Source: Prado023 sp963697345 (GTDB lineage: Bacteria > Actinomycetota > Actinomycetes > S36-B12 > CAIYMF01). Taken from it: a stretch of 64,000 nucleotides of DNA. Positions within the stretch are counted from its first letter, which is position 1. Every line of letters starts with the position of its first letter. The stretch is taken from assembly GCA_963697345.1 (NCBI GenBank), contig CAVONS010000005.1, positions 124,001 to 188,000 on the forward strand, in the 5' to 3' direction. The translations under genes and the position numbers were made by a program. This document shows, piece after piece, positions 7,499 to 15,884 of this stretch. The notes beneath the pieces are model-generated. The model saw nothing but the letters and a program-made list of their open reading frames with translations, was not told the origin of the DNA and made no database searches.

Positions 7499-9066
7499 CC
7501 CGACACCTCCTCGAGGACCGTGGATACGGGGTTCAGGTAGCCCGCGCCCCGGGCCACGACGCCGTCGAGGCCCTTGCCCTTGTCCGCGGGCCGCTTCATC
7601 AGCCCGAACGTGCCCTCGGCAATCGCGGGAAGCAGACCGTCCTCGGCGATGCGGCCCAGGAGATCCACAGCCTCGTCCAGCACCTGGTTCGCGCGGGAGG
7701 CGATCACGCCGTCCGGGGCGGGATGAAGGTCCTCAGCCAGCCCACTGGCCGCGTTCATCACGTAGCGCACGTTCTGCAGGGCGAGATCCCGATCACTGAG
7801 CCAGGGGGTCACCACCGCCTCGGTCATCATTCCGACCAGCAGGATCCCCTGCCCGGTCAGGGCGCCGGCGAGGTTGAAGAACCCATCGAGCAGGTACCCC
7901 CGGAAGATGTCGCCCGTCATGTGCTTGGTGGGCGGCATCCACTTCAGTGGAGCGTCCGGGAAGAGCTCACGGGCGAGCAGGGCATGGGCAAGCTCGAGGC
8001 GGAACGAGTCGGGGATGTCGGGGTTGATCTCGAAGGCGTGCCCGAGGCCGAGCTGCCAGTCGGCCAGGCCCGCCTCCTTCGCGAAGTACTCGTTGAGCAG
8101 CTGGCTGACGGTCACGGTGTGCGCGGCGTCGACCGCGTCGGCCGTCGTCAGGTAGTTGTCCTCGCCGGTGTTGATGATGATCCCGGCCCGGGCGTGCACC
8201 TGACGGGCGAAGTGCTGGTCGGTGAAGGTGCGCACGGGGTTGATGTCGCGGAAGAGGATCCCGTACATCGAGTCGTTGAGCATCATGTCGAGGCGCTCGA
8301 GGCCCGCCAGGGTCGCGATCTCGGGCATGCACAACCCGGAGGCGTAGTTGGTCAGGCGGACGTAGCGTCCCAGCTCCCGGGAGACCTCATCCAGGGCCCT
8401 GCGCATGATCCGGAAGTTCTCCTGGGTGGCGTAGGTGCCCGCGTATCCCTCGTGGGTGGCTCCCTCCGGCACGAAGTCGAGCAGGGACTGGCCCGTGGAC
8501 CGGATCACGGCGATGATGTCGGCCCCCTCGCGGGCCGCGGCCTGGGCCTGGGGAACATCCTCGTCGATGTCGCCGGTGGCCACGATCAGGTAGATCCACG
8601 GCTTGTGGTCCACGGGGTAGCGCGTGAGCAGCTTCTCGCGGGCCACGCGCTGCTTGTCCATCTGCCGCACACCCGCCCGGGCAGCCCGAACCGCAGCGGT
8701 GGCCGCTGAGGTGGCCGCGCGGCCCTCGGGCTGGCAGAAGTCCACGGACCCGGAGGCTGCGCGCTGGGCGAGGGTCAGCAGCGGAGCATCGGTGCCCACA
8801 CCCGCTCGCCGTTGTGCGGCCAGGGCGTCCCACACCGGCAGCGCGACACCCTGTTCGAGACCCACCTGCTCGGCCACCGAGTCCACGAGTCGGTTGACCC
8901 ACGGGGTGCCCTCGACATCCGCACCCTCAAGGCCGGCCATCCGCAGGACTGCGCGCTCGATCGACACCGTCGTGTGGCTGCCGGCCATCTCGACGACCGG
9001 TTGCCCGGCACGTGCCGCCAACTCACGGGCCCGGGTGACGGTGGTGGGGTCAAGGTGGAGCCTCAT
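7495..9066 (-). CDS. kamD: Lysine 5,6-aminomutase alpha subunit
   Basis: 523 aa, the usual KamD length. It forms the TIM-barrel substrate and PLP-phosphate-binding subunit of the B12-dependent aminomutase. Recognisable stretches include KPWIYLIVATGDIDEDV, AAREGADIIAVIRSTGQSLL, TNYASGLCMPEIA and the GILFRDINPVRT region. The ATG at 9066 overlaps the amidohydrolase stop as ATGA; the longer in-frame extension upstream is antisense-like Arg/Gly-rich sequence inside the amidohydrolase gene and was rejected. No KamB/KamC-type reactivase gene lies nearby. Confidence 0.95.
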   Translation of the reverse strand: MRLHLDPTTVTRARELAARAGQPVVEMAGSHTTVSIERAVLRMAGLEGADVEGTPWVNRLVDSVAEQVGLEQGVALPVWDALAAQRRAGVGTDAPLLTLAQRAASGSVDFCQPEGRAATSAATAAVRAARAGVRQMDKQRVAREKLLTRYPVDHKPWIYLIVATGDIDEDVPQAQAAAREGADIIAVIRSTGQSLLDFVPEGATHEGYAGTYATQENFRIMRRALDEVSRELGRYVRLTNYASGLCMPEIATLAGLERLDMMLNDSMYGILFRDINPVRTFTDQHFARQVHARAGIIINTGEDNYLTTADAVDAAHTVTVSQLLNEYFAKEAGLADWQLGLGHAFEINPDIPDSFRLELAHALLARELFPDAPLKWMPPTKHMTGDIFRGYLLDGFFNLAGALTGQGILLVGMMTEAVVTPWLSDRDLALQNVRYVMNAASGLAEDLHPAPDGVIASRANQVLDEAVDLLGRIAEDGLLPAIAEGTFGLMKRPADKGKGLDGVVARGAGYLNPVSTVLEEVSG

Positions 9067-10700
9067 GGGGTCACGCTCCCAGACGGGGGCAGGCTCTCGC
9101 CCGCCGATGAGTCCTGCGCCACGTAGAGGGTGTGCCCCTCGAGCACCGTGGCCAGGCACAGGGGCGCCGGCGTGCCCGGCTCGAGCACGGGCAGGCCCGG
9201 GGTTCCCGAGCGCGGATCGGTGCTCCAGTTGGCCACGCGGGCATCCGGTGCCTGCACGACCAGGTCGTCGACCGCCCACACCGCGTACGTGGCTGGCGCG
9301 CCGACGGCCAGCACCCCTGCATCGTCCCGGCGTGCTGCCCGCCATCCACCGCGCGTTGCTGCTGCGAACGCAGCGCGGCTGCTCAGCCGCGCGTCAGGAT
9401 TGTGGTGCCACATCGCGGCACGAACCCACTCCCAGGGCTCGATCTCGGTGACCGGACTGTCCGAGCCCAGCGCCAGGGACACACCCGCTCGCACGAGACC
9501 GGCGAAGTCATGCAGCCCCGCCGAGCGCTGGCGACCCAACCGGGCGGAATAGGCGCCCCCCGGGGCACCCCAGTACGCATCGAACAGCGGCTGGACGCTG
9601 GCGATGGCGCCAGCGTCAGCCAGGACCGTCATGTGCTCCGGGCCGACCATCGTCAGGTGCTCGATCCGGTGCCGGGCTGCTCGGACTGCGGCGTGACCAC
9701 ACACCTCGATCGCCTTGCGCAACCCCTCGGCCACGCTGTCGATCGCTGCATCACCGATCGCGTGGAAGCCGGCCTGGACACCAGCCCGCGTACAGGCGAC
9801 CAGATGGTCGGCAGTGGCCTGCGGATCCAGGTACCTGTTGCCCACATTCCCCGGCTCGTCGGCGTACTCCTCATGCAGCCAGGCGGTGTGCGACCCCAGC
9901 GCCCCATCGATGAAGAGGTCGCCCGCGGCTCCCTGTGCCCCGAGATCCACGGCCGCGCCGGGCCCACCGGCCTGGCCCCAGTACGCCACGAGATCGGGGC
10001 CGGCTGAGTCGGCCGCGAGCTCCATCAGGGCGCGCAGATCCTCCGCGCCGTTGATGTCGGGGCCGGCGGCCTCGTGCAGGGCGGCCACCCCGGCTGCCGC
10101 TGCATGCTCACGAGTCGCCCGTTGCGCAGCCTCCCGAAGCCCACCGGGCAGCTGCTCGGTGACGTACTGGCGCGCCAGGTGATGGGCGTGCGCGGTCACC
10201 CGGCCCGTGTCCTCGTACCCGGGGGCCGCGTTGAGCTCGGGCACCAGGGCGATCAGGGCGCTGGAGAGCAGGGCGGAGTGGACGTCGACCCGGCTCAGGT
10301 AGACCACGGACCCCCATGTGGCGCGATCGAGCTCCTGACGAGTGGGCAGCCTCTGGTCATCCCACTGGGTCTCATCCCAGCCATGACCGACGATGGGCCG
10401 GCCCCGGCTCTCCCGGGCCTGCACGGTCAGCAGGTCGAGCAGCGCCCCGCGGCTGGGGACGCCACGCAGGTCCAGCCCGAGCAGCGTCATGCCCGTCGCG
10501 GTGTGATGGACATGGGCGTCGACGAACGCCGGTGCCACCAGCGCGCCATCGAGGTCGACCACGGCGTCGGCGGAGTCCCGGTGCACCTGCGCACCCGCCG
10601 CCGGGCCGATCCAGACGATCTCCTGGTCGACCACCAGCATGGCCCCTGCGCCCGGCACCGACGGTGCATAGATGGGGCCCCCGTGCAGGAGCAGCCTCAT
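9063..10700 (-). CDS. YtcJ-like metal-dependent amidohydrolase in kam operon
   Basis: 545 aa amidohydrolase of the YtcJ/Amidohydro_3 type. The N-terminal strand domain leads to the metal motif DAHVHH (H63, H65). Further ligand regions are GFHAIGDAA, HRIEHLTMVG and LGSDSPVTEIEPWEW. The substrate is unknown. It overlaps kdd (10697-10700) and kamD (9063-9066) by ATGA on each side, so it is made together with the lysine-degrading enzymes. A role on a cyclised, N-acylated or otherwise side-tracked pathway intermediate is possible, but that is inference; it is not one of the classical clostridial kam genes. Confidence 0.85.
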   Translation of the reverse strand: MRLLLHGGPIYAPSVPGAGAMLVVDQEIVWIGPAAGAQVHRDSADAVVDLDGALVAPAFVDAHVHHTATGMTLLGLDLRGVPSRGALLDLLTVQARESRGRPIVGHGWDETQWDDQRLPTRQELDRATWGSVVYLSRVDVHSALLSSALIALVPELNAAPGYEDTGRVTAHAHHLARQYVTEQLPGGLREAAQRATREHAAAAGVAALHEAAGPDINGAEDLRALMELAADSAGPDLVAYWGQAGGPGAAVDLGAQGAAGDLFIDGALGSHTAWLHEEYADEPGNVGNRYLDPQATADHLVACTRAGVQAGFHAIGDAAIDSVAEGLRKAIEVCGHAAVRAARHRIEHLTMVGPEHMTVLADAGAIASVQPLFDAYWGAPGGAYSARLGRQRSAGLHDFAGLVRAGVSLALGSDSPVTEIEPWEWVRAAMWHHNPDARLSSRAAFAAATRGGWRAARRDDAGVLAVGAPATYAVWAVDDLVVQAPDARVANWSTDPRSGTPGLPVLEPGTPAPLCLATVLEGHTLYVAQDSSAGESLPPSGSVTP

Positions 10701-11758
10701 CGGTGCTCACCGGCAACCCGCGCCTCGAACAGCCCCCGGATGGCCTTGTCCGTGCGCAGGAGGTCCAGCGCGTAGGCAGCATGCCCGCGGGTGTAGCCGT
10801 TGCCGATCAGCATGGTGACGTCCGCAGCCAGCCCCTCGGCCCCCAGCGCGGCCGCAGTGAACGACGTGGCCATCGAGAAGAAGATGACCGTGCCACTCTC
10901 CGCCGTGGACAGCACAGCCCCGTGCTCGCAGCCGGGAACCGTGACGCAGACGATGGTGATGTCGGCCGGCGCCCCCAGCGCCTCGACCACGGCATCGGAG
11001 ACACCCACCGGGTCGCGGGCATCGGCCAGCGCCACGACATCGGCGATGCCGGCGGCCCGAAGAGCCGCCGCCTCGCGCTCGACCGGGACGATCCCGACCG
11101 TCCTCCCCGCCCCCTCGGCCCGGGCTGCCGCCAGGCTCAGAGACCCGCTCTTGCCCGCTCCACCCAGGACCGCGACCGTGGGGGTGATCCCCTGGCGCAG
11201 GTAGTCCTTGACGACGCGTGCCGTCAGAGCCGGCGCACCACACACGTCGTTGACCGACATGGCCAGCTCCTCGGGCATGTCATCGGGCAGGATCGCCACG
11301 ATCGAGCGGCGGAAGAGGATCGCTGTGCCGTCGCAGGGCACCTGCTCGGACATCCCGTCCCAGTCGGCCAGATCGTCGCTGATGCTCAAGGGGGTCAGCG
11401 TCAGGGAGACGAGCGTCGCAACCCGGTCCCCCACCCGCAGTCCGAGCGGTGACTCCGCCCCGACCTCCTCGACCTCACCGATGAGCATCCCGCCGGAACC
11501 GGTGACCGGGTTGTGCATCTTGCCCCGGCTCGCGATGATCCCCGCCACCTCGGAGCGCACCCGCGCACCGTCACCGAAGTGCTTGTCGTGCAGCTGCTGA
11601 TAGCTTGCCGCGTCAAGATTCAGCCGTCGCACGCGCACGCGCACCTCGTCGGGCCCGATCTCCGGGCTGGCGTCCAGACGCCAGGCAGCCTGCGGCAGCA
11701 CACCCTCCGGCTCGAGAACGCGATGCACGCCGACGGCGCTGGTGATGTGGTGATCCAT
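10697..11758 (-). CDS. kdd: L-erythro-3,5-diaminohexanoate dehydrogenase
   Basis: 353 aa. It oxidises 3,5-diaminohexanoate to 5-amino-3-oxohexanoate with NAD+. The sequence has the Kdd pattern: RRLNLDAASYQQL near the N-terminus, the GKMHNPVTGSGGML stretch, NDVCGAPALTARV, the nucleotide-binding VAVLGGAGKSGSLS and a C-terminal LIGNGYTRGHA. It is the first gene of the five-gene overlapping operon. A Shine-Dalgarno (GGAG) lies 6-7 nt before the ATG, with a TAGGCT -10 element further up, so unlike kamA it has a short leader. Confidence 0.94.
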   Translation of the reverse strand: MDHHITSAVGVHRVLEPEGVLPQAAWRLDASPEIGPDEVRVRVRRLNLDAASYQQLHDKHFGDGARVRSEVAGIIASRGKMHNPVTGSGGMLIGEVEEVGAESPLGLRVGDRVATLVSLTLTPLSISDDLADWDGMSEQVPCDGTAILFRRSIVAILPDDMPEELAMSVNDVCGAPALTARVVKDYLRQGITPTVAVLGGAGKSGSLSLAAARAEGAGRTVGIVPVEREAAALRAAGIADVVALADARDPVGVSDAVVEALGAPADITIVCVTVPGCEHGAVLSTAESGTVIFFSMATSFTAAALGAEGLAADVTMLIGNGYTRGHAAYALDLLRTDKAIRGLFEARVAGEHR

Positions 11759-11782
11759 GATCTGCTCCTCAGTCCTGGTGAC

Positions 11783-11788
11783 AGCCTA
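11783..11788 (-). promoter_or_regulatory. -10 element of kdd-amidohydrolase-kamD-kamE-kal operon
   Basis: TAGGCT on the minus strand, about 25 nt before the kdd ATG. The predicted leader is about 18 nt and contains the GGAG ribosome site. No convincing -35 is visible. Confidence 0.45.
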
Positions 11789-11847
11789 GCGGCTCCCGAC
11801 ACGGAGATACTGCGCCTGAACAGTGGTAGGACCGACATTTCTTCCGC

Positions 11848-11853
11848 TACGCT
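11848..11853 (+). promoter_or_regulatory. -10 element of kamA, leaderless type
   Basis: TACGCT ends 6 nt before the kamA ATG, which has no Shine-Dalgarno. Between this and the kdd -10 lies ACTG-N8-CAGT (11809-11824), a weak dyad of about Lrp-site size that could be an operator; low confidence. Confidence 0.45.
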
Positions 11854-11859
11854 GCTCTC

Positions 11860-13272
11860 ATGACGGATATCCTTGATCCCTTCCTGCCGACCCTTGAGGC
11901 GGACAAGGGGGCGCCGGAGCAGCCCTACATGTACCAGCGCGTCCATCTGAGTGAGCCGGACTGGACCAGGTTCCCGGGCTGGTCCGACGTGACCGAGCAG
12001 CAGTGGCGATCCGCCCAGTGGCAACGAGCCCACTGCATCAAGAACTCCCGCCAGTTGCGCGACCTCATGGGCGATCTGCTCGATGAGAGCACCTACGACG
12101 ACCTCGACGCGGACCTGGCCCAGAAGGCCACCATGTCGATGCTCGTCCCCCCGCAGATGATCAACACGATGATGCGAGGGGTGACCCCCAGTGGCCCGGG
12201 ATCCCTGACCGAGGCGTTCTACGCCGATCCGATCCGGCACTACATGCTGCCGGTGCGCAGCGATCGCCTCGAGACCTGGGCCAGCCACCCCTACGCATCC
12301 CGGGACTCCCTGCACGAGCAGGCGATGTGGGTGGCCGAGGGCCTGACCCATCGGTACCCCACCAAGGTGTTGGCCGAGCTGCTCAGCACCTGTCCCCAGT
12401 ACTGCGGTCACTGCACCCGCATGGACCTCGTGGGCAACTCGACCCCCAGCGTCGACAAGCTCAAGCTGGTCCTCAAGCCGGTCGACCGGCAGGGCGCCCA
12501 CATGGCCTACCTGCGCACGCACCCGCAGGTCCGCGACGTGGTGGTCTCGGGCGGCGACGTCGCGAACATGCCCTGGCCGCGGCTCGAGGCCTACCTCGAC
12601 GACCTGCTCGAGATCGACAACATCCGCGACATCCGCCTGGCCACCAAGGCGCTGATGGCCCTCCCTCAGCACTGGCTGTCCCCCGACGTCGTGGACGGCA
12701 TGGGTCGCGTGGCCAGCAAGGCCCGCCAGCGAGGTGTGTCACTGGCCATCCACACACACGTGAACAACGCCGCCTCGGTGACACCCCTGGTGGCCGAGGC
12801 GGTCCGGGCCATGTTCGACGCCGGCGTGCGCGACGTCCGCAACCAGGGCGTCCTCCTCGAAGGGGTCAACACCACCTCGACGGACCTGCTCGACCTGTGC
12901 TTCACGCTGCTCGACGGCGCCGGGATCATGCCCTACTACTTCTACATGTGCGACATGATCCCCAACGCCGAGCACTGGCGGGTCCCGCTGTCGAAGGCAC
13001 AGGACCTGCAGCACGCGATCATGGGCTACCTTCCCGGCTTCGCCACCCCACGCATCGTGTGCGACGTGCCCTACGTGGGCAAGCGCTGGGTGCATCAGGT
13101 GCACACCTACGACCACGTGCTCGGGATCTCCGACTGGACGAAGAACTACCGCACGGGCATCGAGTTCGACGACCCCAACGCCCTCACGCGTGGCTATCGG
13201 TACTTCGACCCGATCCACACGCTGCCCGAGGAGGGCCAGCGCTGGTGGGCCCGGCACGCCGACGAGGACTGA
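11860..13272 (+). CDS. kamA: Lysine 2,3-aminomutase (radical SAM, KamA family)
   Basis: 470 aa. It converts L-lysine to L-beta-lysine using a [4Fe-4S] cluster, SAM and PLP. The radical-SAM cysteines are C178, C182 and C185 (CPQYCGHC). Two acidic residues that bind the lysine side-chain amine in the clostridial enzyme have likely counterparts in D365 (MCDMI) and D402 (CDVP). The PLP loop is unusual: the normal glycine-rich PGGGGK is replaced by PYVGK, one residue shorter, with K408 as the likely PLP lysine. It diverges from kdd and is probably leaderless. Lysine rather than glutamate specificity is inferred from D365/D402 and the kam context. Confidence 0.9.
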   Translation: MTDILDPFLPTLEADKGAPEQPYMYQRVHLSEPDWTRFPGWSDVTEQQWRSAQWQRAHCIKNSRQLRDLMGDLLDESTYDDLDADLAQKATMSMLVPPQMINTMMRGVTPSGPGSLTEAFYADPIRHYMLPVRSDRLETWASHPYASRDSLHEQAMWVAEGLTHRYPTKVLAELLSTCPQYCGHCTRMDLVGNSTPSVDKLKLVLKPVDRQGAHMAYLRTHPQVRDVVVSGGDVANMPWPRLEAYLDDLLEIDNIRDIRLATKALMALPQHWLSPDVVDGMGRVASKARQRGVSLAIHTHVNNAASVTPLVAEAVRAMFDAGVRDVRNQGVLLEGVNTTSTDLLDLCFTLLDGAGIMPYYFYMCDMIPNAEHWRVPLSKAQDLQHAIMGYLPGFATPRIVCDVPYVGKRWVHQVHTYDHVLGISDWTKNYRTGIEFDDPNALTRGYRYFDPIHTLPEEGQRWWARHADED

Positions 13273-13277
13273 GCTCG

Positions 13278-13311
13278 GCGTTCGGTCACCCGCCAGAGGG
13301 CGACCGAACGC
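13278..13311. terminator. Bidirectional terminator between kamA and the Lrp gene
   Basis: A perfect 10-bp stem (13278-13287 with 13302-13311, GCGTTCGGTC) continues, after one A-C mismatch, with CCC/GGG closing a 6-nt loop. It lies exactly between two convergent stops (13272 and 13322). Confidence 0.75.
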
Positions 13312-13321
13312 GCAACCGCGC

Positions 13322-13759
13322 CTAGTGAACGAAGTGATCCTCGAAGGGCACTGAGAGCACGAGGCTGGTCCGGGTGGAGACCCCGGCCACCGAGCGGATC
13401 TCACTGAGCAGCGCCTCCAGGGCGACCGGCGTGGCGACCCGGACCTTGAGGATGTAGGCCTCCTCGCCGGCGACCGAGTAGCACGCCTCGATGCCCTTGA
13501 TCCCGGCAAGGCGCTTCGGTGCCCTGTCCTCGGCGGAGGGGTCGAAGGCCTTGATCGCGACGAACGCCGTCAGAGGCAGGCCGAGCGCATCCGGGTCGAT
13601 GTCCGCGCGGTACCCCCGGATCACCTTGCGCTTCTCCAGGCGCCGTACCCGCTGATGGACTGCCGAGGTCGACAGCCCGGTCTCCTTGCCCAGGTCGGTG
13701 AAGGACATGCGGCCGTCTGCGGCGAGCAGCTCGATGATCTGTCGATCGATGTCCTCCAT
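13322..13759 (-). CDS. Lrp/AsnC-family transcriptional regulator
   Basis: 145 aa with an N-terminal helix-turn-helix (LSTSAVHQRVRRLEKR) and a C-terminal RAM/AsnC ligand domain. The ATG at 13759 gives the usual MEDIDRQIIELL start, 10 nt after the acyl-CoA dehydrogenase stop, so it is the second gene of that transcript. The position next to kamA and kdd suggests it senses lysine or a lysine catabolite and controls the divergent kdd-kamA promoters. That is inferred from context only. Confidence 0.9.
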   Translation of the reverse strand: MEDIDRQIIELLAADGRMSFTDLGKETGLSTSAVHQRVRRLEKRKVIRGYRADIDPDALGLPLTAFVAIKAFDPSAEDRAPKRLAGIKGIEACYSVAGEEAYILKVRVATPVALEALLSEIRSVAGVSTRTSLVLSVPFEDHFVH

Positions 13760-13769
13760 GGGGGCGATC

Positions 13770-14912
13770 CTAGCCGCGGGCCAGGGCCCGCCCGATGACA
13801 ACCCGTTGGATCTGGTTGGTCCCCTCCACGATCTGCAGCATCTTGGCCTCGCGCATGTAGCGCTCGACGGGGAAGTCAGTGGTGTACCCGGCGCCGCCGA
13901 GGAGCTGCACCGCGTCGGTGGTCACGCGCATCGCGACGTCGGTGGCCATCAGCTTGGCGCGAGCCGCCGGGATGCTGAAGGGTCGGCCCGCGTCCTTGAG
14001 CCGGGCGGCCTCCAGGAGCAGGGCGCGAGCCGCGTGGATCTGGGTGTCCATGTCCGCCAGCATGAACTGCAGCCCCTGGAAGCCGACGATCGACTGGCCG
14101 AAGGCGTGCCGCTCGCGGGCATATCGCAGAGCCTCATCCAACGCGCCGCGGGCCAGGCCCACCGCGCAGGCCGAGATTCCCAGCCGTCCGGCGTCGAGCG
14201 CCTGCATGGCGATCCGGAAGCCATCGCCGGGCGCCCCGATCAGGTCGCCTGCCCAGACGTGGGCGGAATCGAGGACGACCTGGGCCGTGGGCGAGGACAT
14301 CGCCCCCATCTTGTGCTCGGGTGTCCCGAAGGACATGCCCGGGGTTCCTGCCGGCGCCAACAGGCAGCTGATCCCTGAGGTCCCGGAGTCGCCGGTGCGG
14401 ACCATGAGGTTGTAGAAGTCGGCGACTCCCGCGTGGGTGATCCAGGCCTTGACGCCGTTCACGACGTAGTCCTCACCCACCAGCTGCGCGCGGGTGGTCA
14501 GCGCCGCAGCATCGGATCCGCAGTGCGGCTCGGACAGGCAGTACGCACCCAGCGTCTGTCCACTGAGCATCTGGGGCAACCACCGCTCACGCTGCTGCTC
14601 GGTGCCCCAGTCCGCCACCGGGAAGCACGACAGGACGTGCACGGACACACCCATGGCCACTGCCGCCCAGCGTGCGGCGATCTCCTCGAGGACCTGCAGG
14701 TACACCTCGTAGGGCTGCCCCCCGCCACCCACCTCCTCGGGATAGGGAAGGCTCAGCAGACCCGCACGTCCCAGCGTGGCGAACACCTCCCGGGGGAACT
14801 CAGCTGCTGCCTCCGCAGCCGCCACACGAGGTGCCAGCTCCCGGTCAGAGATCTCGGCGACGAGGTCGAGCAGGTCCCCAGCCTCCGGGGTCGGCAGCAT
14901 GCGCTCAGTCAT
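13770..14912 (-). CDS. Acyl-CoA dehydrogenase
   Basis: 380 aa, the standard short/medium-chain ACAD size. The FAD/substrate signatures YCLSEPHCGSDAA and VKAWITHAG are present, with the C-terminal GGAGYTTDFPVERYMR and the catalytic Glu in IVEGTNQIQR. Next to kal it could interconvert crotonyl-CoA and butyryl-CoA, but no electron-transfer flavoprotein genes are in the window and general fatty or branched acyl-CoA oxidation is equally possible. The ATG follows a TAGCGT -10 element by 6 nt, so it is probably leaderless. It is co-transcribed with the Lrp gene. Confidence 0.9.
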   Translation of the reverse strand: MTERMLPTPEAGDLLDLVAEISDRELAPRVAAAEAAAEFPREVFATLGRAGLLSLPYPEEVGGGGQPYEVYLQVLEEIAARWAAVAMGVSVHVLSCFPVADWGTEQQRERWLPQMLSGQTLGAYCLSEPHCGSDAAALTTRAQLVGEDYVVNGVKAWITHAGVADFYNLMVRTGDSGTSGISCLLAPAGTPGMSFGTPEHKMGAMSSPTAQVVLDSAHVWAGDLIGAPGDGFRIAMQALDAGRLGISACAVGLARGALDEALRYARERHAFGQSIVGFQGLQFMLADMDTQIHAARALLLEAARLKDAGRPFSIPAARAKLMATDVAMRVTTDAVQLLGGAGYTTDFPVERYMREAKMLQIVEGTNQIQRVVIGRALARG

Positions 14913-14963
14913 ACCGGCACGCTACTCCCCACGCGGGCCCGCCCCCGGTGGCAGGATGCGTCC
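14913..14963. promoter_or_regulatory. Divergent leaderless promoters, acyl-CoA dehydrogenase / exonuclease
   Basis: In 51 nt there are two opposed -10-like elements, each exactly 6 nt before a start codon: TAGCGT on the minus strand (14919-14924) for the dehydrogenase and CAGGAT on the plus strand (14952-14957) for the exonuclease. Confidence 0.5.
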
Positions 14964-15884
14964 ATGTTGATGCTGCTGGACTCCGCCGGCCTGTACTACC
15001 GCGCGTTCCACGGGGTGCCGGACACGATCACGGCTCCCAGCGGGACCCCGGTCAATGCCGTGCGAGGCTTCCTGGACATGTGCACCGCCCTGATCTCCTC
15101 ACGCACTCCCACGCACCTCGTGGCCTGCTGGGATGACGACTGGCGTCCCGCGTGGCGGGTCGAGCTCCTGGAGTCCTACAAGGCACACCGCGTGGCCGCC
15201 GACGGCACGGAGGACGAGCCCGACACCCTGGGCGTCCAGGTCGAGATCATCGTCGAGGTGCTGGCCGCCCTCGGGATCGCGCGTGTCGGGGCACCGGACT
15301 ACGAGGCTGATGACGTCATCGCCACGCTGGCCCGGCGCCATGCCGGCCCCGGACAGCCCGTCGAGGTCGTCACGGGCGACCGCGACCTGATCCAGCTGGT
15401 CGATGACGCAGCCGGGATCCGGGTGCTCTACACCGGCCGCGGGATCCGCAGGGTGGAGGTGCTCGACGAGGCCGGCGTGGTGGCCGCCCATGGTGTGCGA
15501 CCCCAGCAGTACTGCGACCTGGCCCTCCTGCGTGGCGACCCGTCCGACGGGCTGCCGGGCGTGCCCGGGATCGGCGCCAAGACCGCCGCGGGCCTGTTGG
15601 CGAAGTTCGACGACATGGCCGGGATCCTGGCCGCCGTTGACTCGGGTGCCAGCGGGCTGAGCCCGCGCCTGGTGACGGCACTTCGCGACAACCGCGACTA
15701 CCTGGTGCGCGCAGAGGCTGTGGTCCGGGCCGCCGACGTACCGCTGCCCGAGGCGTCGACAGCGATCCCCGCTGCGCCCAGGGACCCACAGGCACTCGCC
15801 GCGCTCGGTCGGACGTGGGGGCTGGAGTCCCCCATCGAACGCCTTGTCGACGCGTTGGCGGCCACCCTCACCGCGGGGACGTGA
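14964..15884 (+). CDS. Stand-alone 5'-3' exonuclease (FEN/PolI N-domain type)
   Basis: 306 aa, equal to the N-terminal nuclease domain of DNA polymerase I but without a polymerase. Visible are the N-terminal LMLLDSAGLYYRAFHG, DDDWRP, the metal-binding YEADDVIATLA and VTGDRDLIQLV, and the helix-3-turn-helix GLPGVPGIGAKTAAGLL. Family members remove RNA primers or DNA flaps. The ATG at 14964 was chosen on homology and the -10 element 6 nt upstream; the longer in-frame extension is antisense to the dehydrogenase. Confidence 0.92.
   Translation: MLMLLDSAGLYYRAFHGVPDTITAPSGTPVNAVRGFLDMCTALISSRTPTHLVACWDDDWRPAWRVELLESYKAHRVAADGTEDEPDTLGVQVEIIVEVLAALGIARVGAPDYEADDVIATLARRHAGPGQPVEVVTGDRDLIQLVDDAAGIRVLYTGRGIRRVEVLDEAGVVAAHGVRPQQYCDLALLRGDPSDGLPGVPGIGAKTAAGLLAKFDDMAGILAAVDSGASGLSPRLVTALRDNRDYLVRAEAVVRAADVPLPEASTAIPAAPRDPQALAALGRTWGLESPIERLVDALAATLTAGT

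Noticed and set aside
9067..9345. N-terminal extension of KamD
   Set aside because: The extra 93 residues are Arg/Gly-rich and lie inside the amidohydrolase gene. The ATG at 9066 gives the normal KamD length and an ATGA overlap.
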